A DNA stretch of 8,204 nt, taken from Clostridiales bacterium. GTDB lineage: Bacteria > Bacillota > Clostridia > Peptostreptococcales > T1SED10-28. Made by a program: the position numbers and the translations under genes. The DNA is taken from contig SLKF01000241.1 in the NCBI GenBank assembly GCA_007134725.1, positions 1 to 8,204 of the forward strand. Direction: 5' to 3'. The notes beneath the pieces are model-generated. The model saw only the letters and a list, made by a program, of their open reading frames with translations, was not told the DNA's origin and did no database searches. This document shows, piece by piece, positions 6,679-8,204 of the stretch; the first letter of the stretch is position 1, and the number at the start of each line of letters is the position of its first letter.

Positions 6679-7581
6679 TTATTCTAAAGTGGGAAATACT
6701 TCCCGAAGATTTTCCATCACCTTCTGGGAAAGCCGTTCTTTGGCCTGGGTGGTAAAGCCCGCCACGTTGCTGGAAGTAATCACCTTTTCATAAGACTTCA
6801 TTTCCTCAAGGATGCCCTCTAAACCGCTCACATCAAAAATGGCGTAATTAGCGGGTTTTTTAATCCACTGTCGAAAGCCCTCGATATCGTAGGTTATACC
6901 CAAAGAGGTATTGATCAGGATTTTCCCCTCGCCAAAGGTAGTAAAATCCTCAGGGGAAAGGGCTACGGTACTTCGGGGTAAATGAGTGGAGAGGATATCC
7001 ACGGTTCGCAGCAGTTCTTCTTTGGGAAGATATGTTATCCCCAGGGCCTCTACTTCCGGCTTTCGGGAACGGTTGTAATAATACACCTCCATATTGAAAT
7101 GCTTGGCGGTTATTGCAAGCATTTTGCCCAGGGTCCCCATGCCGATGATTCCTATCTTCTGGCCTGTAAGCTCCGTGGGAAAGTCTTGCCATTGGTTTTT
7201 GTGAAAACCGTGTAAGAGACTGACCAGCTCACTGATGATAAACTCGATGACTCCCTCATCGCCGTAATCCTTTACCCCAAGCACGGGAATGGAACGCTCC
7301 CGGGCAGCAGCGATGTCCACATTGGCACTGGCCTCGTCGTATAAGGAGCAGCACATGCCGATGTATTGTAAATGTTTTGCCCCTTCAATGGCCTCCCGGT
7401 GAATCTTGGTACTCCAGGAAACCAGGACCACCTCCGCATCCTTCATGCGTTTTTCAATCTCTTCCTTGGAAGTGGGATAGTCCTCGTAAAAAATCACTTC
7501 ATGGGCTAAGCTTTCCAGCTGATTTTTCACCTCGGGAACCAGTCGGGTATTGTCTATGGATACAATTTTTTTTAGTTTCAT
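6679..7581 (-). CDS. D-2-hydroxyacid dehydrogenase-fold protein, altered active site
   Basis: A 300-residue cytosolic protein with the two-lobe fold of D-isomer-specific 2-hydroxyacid dehydrogenases (PGDH and D-LDH relatives). Seen: GIIGMGTLG with the NAD-binding GxGxxG at 147-152; YGDEGVIEF at 106-114, matching the conserved V-x-E region before the Rossmann domain; and INTSLG at 223-228, where the family has N-x-x-R-G. The catalytic Arg is thus Leu227 (codon at 6901-6903). Glu255, five residues after Asp250, matches the catalytic Glu. The TPH(I)AG motif reads SSNVAG, so the catalytic His is Asn272 (codon at 6766-6768). Cofactor binding is probably kept, but normal dehydrogenase chemistry is doubtful: a pseudoenzyme, sensor or different reaction. 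Start: minus-strand AGAGGAGG at 7595-7588 is 6 nt before ATG 7581; ATG 7584 is only 3 nt away, and the upstream in-frame ATG at 7641 precedes the Shine-Dalgarno. Confidence 0.85.
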   Translation of the reverse strand: MKLKKIVSIDNTRLVPEVKNQLESLAHEVIFYEDYPTSKEEIEKRMKDAEVVLVSWSTKIHREAIEGAKHLQYIGMCCSLYDEASANVDIAAARERSIPVLGVKDYGDEGVIEFIISELVSLLHGFHKNQWQDFPTELTGQKIGIIGMGTLGKMLAITAKHFNMEVYYYNRSRKPEVEALGITYLPKEELLRTVDILSTHLPRSTVALSPEDFTTFGEGKILINTSLGITYDIEGFRQWIKKPANYAIFDVSGLEGILEEMKSYEKVITSSNVAGFTTQAKERLSQKVMENLREVFPTLE

Positions 7582-7587
7582 CATAAT

Positions 7588-7595
7588 CCTCCTCT
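7588..7595 (-). promoter_or_regulatory. ribosome binding site of dehydrogenase-like gene
   Basis: The minus-strand AGAGGAGG sets the start at the second of two adjacent ATGs (7581), 6 nt away, and rules out the longer reading from 7641. Confidence 0.75.
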
Positions 7596-7661
7596 GTAAA
7601 TAGTTAGTGCAGCCCCTGGGCAGTAAACCCATCTCGCCCAATGGCTGTGATGTCTTTTTTT

Positions 7662-7690
7662 AGTATAACCCAGGAAGAGGAAAACTTCCA
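7662..7690 (-). promoter_or_regulatory. weak candidate promoter for dehydrogenase-like gene
   Basis: On the minus strand TATACT (7667-7662) is 5 of 6 to the -10, with TGGAAG (7690-7685, 3 of 6) 17 bp upstream. The predicted leader is about 75 nt. It is divergent from the GntR promoter. Confidence 0.35.
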
Positions 7691-7738
7691 GAGGAGAAAG
7701 GACCAAGGGAAATTTTCTAAAATTATTTGCAAAAAAGC

Positions 7739-7767
7739 TTTACAAGAAAAGAAAACCGTTGTACAAT
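7739..7767 (+). promoter_or_regulatory. SigA promoter of GntR regulator gene
   Basis: TTTACA (7739-7744) and TACAAT (7762-7767), each 5 of 6, with an ideal 17-bp spacer. The start would be near 7774, about 150 nt before the regulator's ATG. The leader between about 7796 and 7926 shows no clear hairpin. Confidence 0.75.
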
Positions 7768-7770
7768 CAA

Positions 7771-7795
7771 AGTGTACTGTGCATAGTAATACAGT
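7771..7795. promoter_or_regulatory. candidate YtrA-type operator
   Basis: AGTGTA, 13 bases, TACAGT: from memory, the B. subtilis YtrA (GntR family) site is AGTGTA-N13-TACACT, so this matches 11 of 12 defined bases with the exact spacing. It sits on the predicted transcription start of a GntR/YtrA-like gene, the expected place for autorepression. Confidence 0.6.
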
Positions 7796-7926
7796 TAATA
7801 CGATTTATTATGGATCAAAAGAAACCGGGAAAACAAAGGTAATCAAGAGAACAGGAGCCAAAGAGGGGCAAAGAAACACGGGGGTAGAAAGAACCAAGGC
7901 AAGAATCGCCAGAAGGGGGGAAGGGT

Positions 7927-8204
7927 ATGCTGGAAATAGACTTAAAGAGTCGACTGCCAATTTATGAACAATTAGTCGAAGGATTTAAACGCTTAATTAT
8001 GGAAGAAGTAATCAAAACCGATGAAAAGCTTCCCTCGGTTAGGAATCTGGCCCGGGATCTCACTATTAATCCCAACACCATTCAAAAGGCTTATCGGGCT
8101 TTAGAGCAGGAAGGCTACATTTATACGGTTCAGGGCAGGGGAAATTTTGCACAACAGATTGAAAAAAAAGATCAACAAAAGAAGCTGGATGAACTTCGGG
8201 GAGA
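7927..8204 (+). CDS. GntR-family regulator, YtrA-like (truncated by window)
   Basis: The first 92 residues of a gene that runs off the right edge, without a stop. They form a GntR winged-helix DNA-binding domain: LPIYEQLVEGFKRLI at 10-24, KLPSVRNLARDLTINPNTIQKAYRALEQEGY at 34-64 with the recognition helix at about 49-60, and the wing TVQGRGNF at 67-74. The 'IYEQL' opening and the NPNT(I/V)-K-AY motif fit the YtrA subfamily of short regulators, which usually sit in front of ABC transporter genes they repress; such genes would be expected beyond 8204 but cannot be seen. ATG 7927 follows GGGGGG (7915-7920) by 6 nt. It is probably autoregulated through the operator at 7771-7795. Confidence 0.9.
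   Translation, partial: MLEIDLKSRLPIYEQLVEGFKRLIMEEVIKTDEKLPSVRNLARDLTINPNTIQKAYRALEQEGYIYTVQGRGNFAQQIEKKDQQKKLDELRG

Noticed and set aside
7582..7641. 20-residue N-terminal extension of the dehydrogenase-like protein
   Set aside because: The strong Shine-Dalgarno at 7595-7588 lies inside this extension and serves ATG 7581; the extension has no resemblance to the family's N-terminus.
7641..7967. 108-residue plus-strand reading frame
   Set aside because: It covers the GntR promoter and operator, overlaps the regulator's start in another frame, has no convincing Shine-Dalgarno, and its composition is Lys/Thr/Arg-rich noise.

Overview
The window looks like the chromosome of an anaerobic, low-to-mid GC Gram-positive bacterium of the Clostridia. 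The evidence is strong AGGAGG-type ribosome binding sites, a probable TTG start, SigA-type promoters (often extended -10), Rho-independent terminators, a guanine riboswitch of the xpt type, and a ferredoxin-bearing aldo/keto reductase typical of anaerobes. I cannot name the genus from the sequence.

Layout. Positions 1-735 hold no convincing gene: there is a degenerate minisatellite (117-306) with a core of eight consecutive 8-bp units, then a stretch that can fold into hairpins and ends in a strong terminator (544-606), then the promoter of an aldo/keto reductase with a C-terminal two-cluster Fe-S region (736-1836). Next comes the guanine nucleotide block: guaB (IMP dehydrogenase) behind its own promoter, a 20-bp palindrome over the -10, and a complete guanine riboswitch with visible aptamer, antiterminator and terminator; then guaA (GMP synthetase) with separate promoter and terminators. 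A probable two-gene operon follows: a PAT/Bar-like GNAT acetyltransferase and an SdpI-family membrane protein with a long Lys/Glu tail. A bidirectional terminator separates it from a convergent minus-strand gene of the D-2-hydroxyacid dehydrogenase fold that lacks two of the three expected catalytic residues. The right edge carries a divergent, truncated GntR/YtrA-type regulator with a good promoter and a candidate self-operator.

How it works together. GuaB converts IMP to XMP and GuaA converts XMP to GMP, so 1.9-5.3 kb is the committed GMP branch of purine synthesis. Only guaB has the riboswitch; guaA sits behind a terminator and its own promoter, so feedback by guanine probably falls mainly on the first step. 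The remaining genes are not obviously linked to that pathway.

No clearly new multi-gene system is visible. The best leads are the repeat/hairpin region at the left edge, the active-site-degenerate dehydrogenase, the palindrome over the guaB promoter, and the GntR operator.
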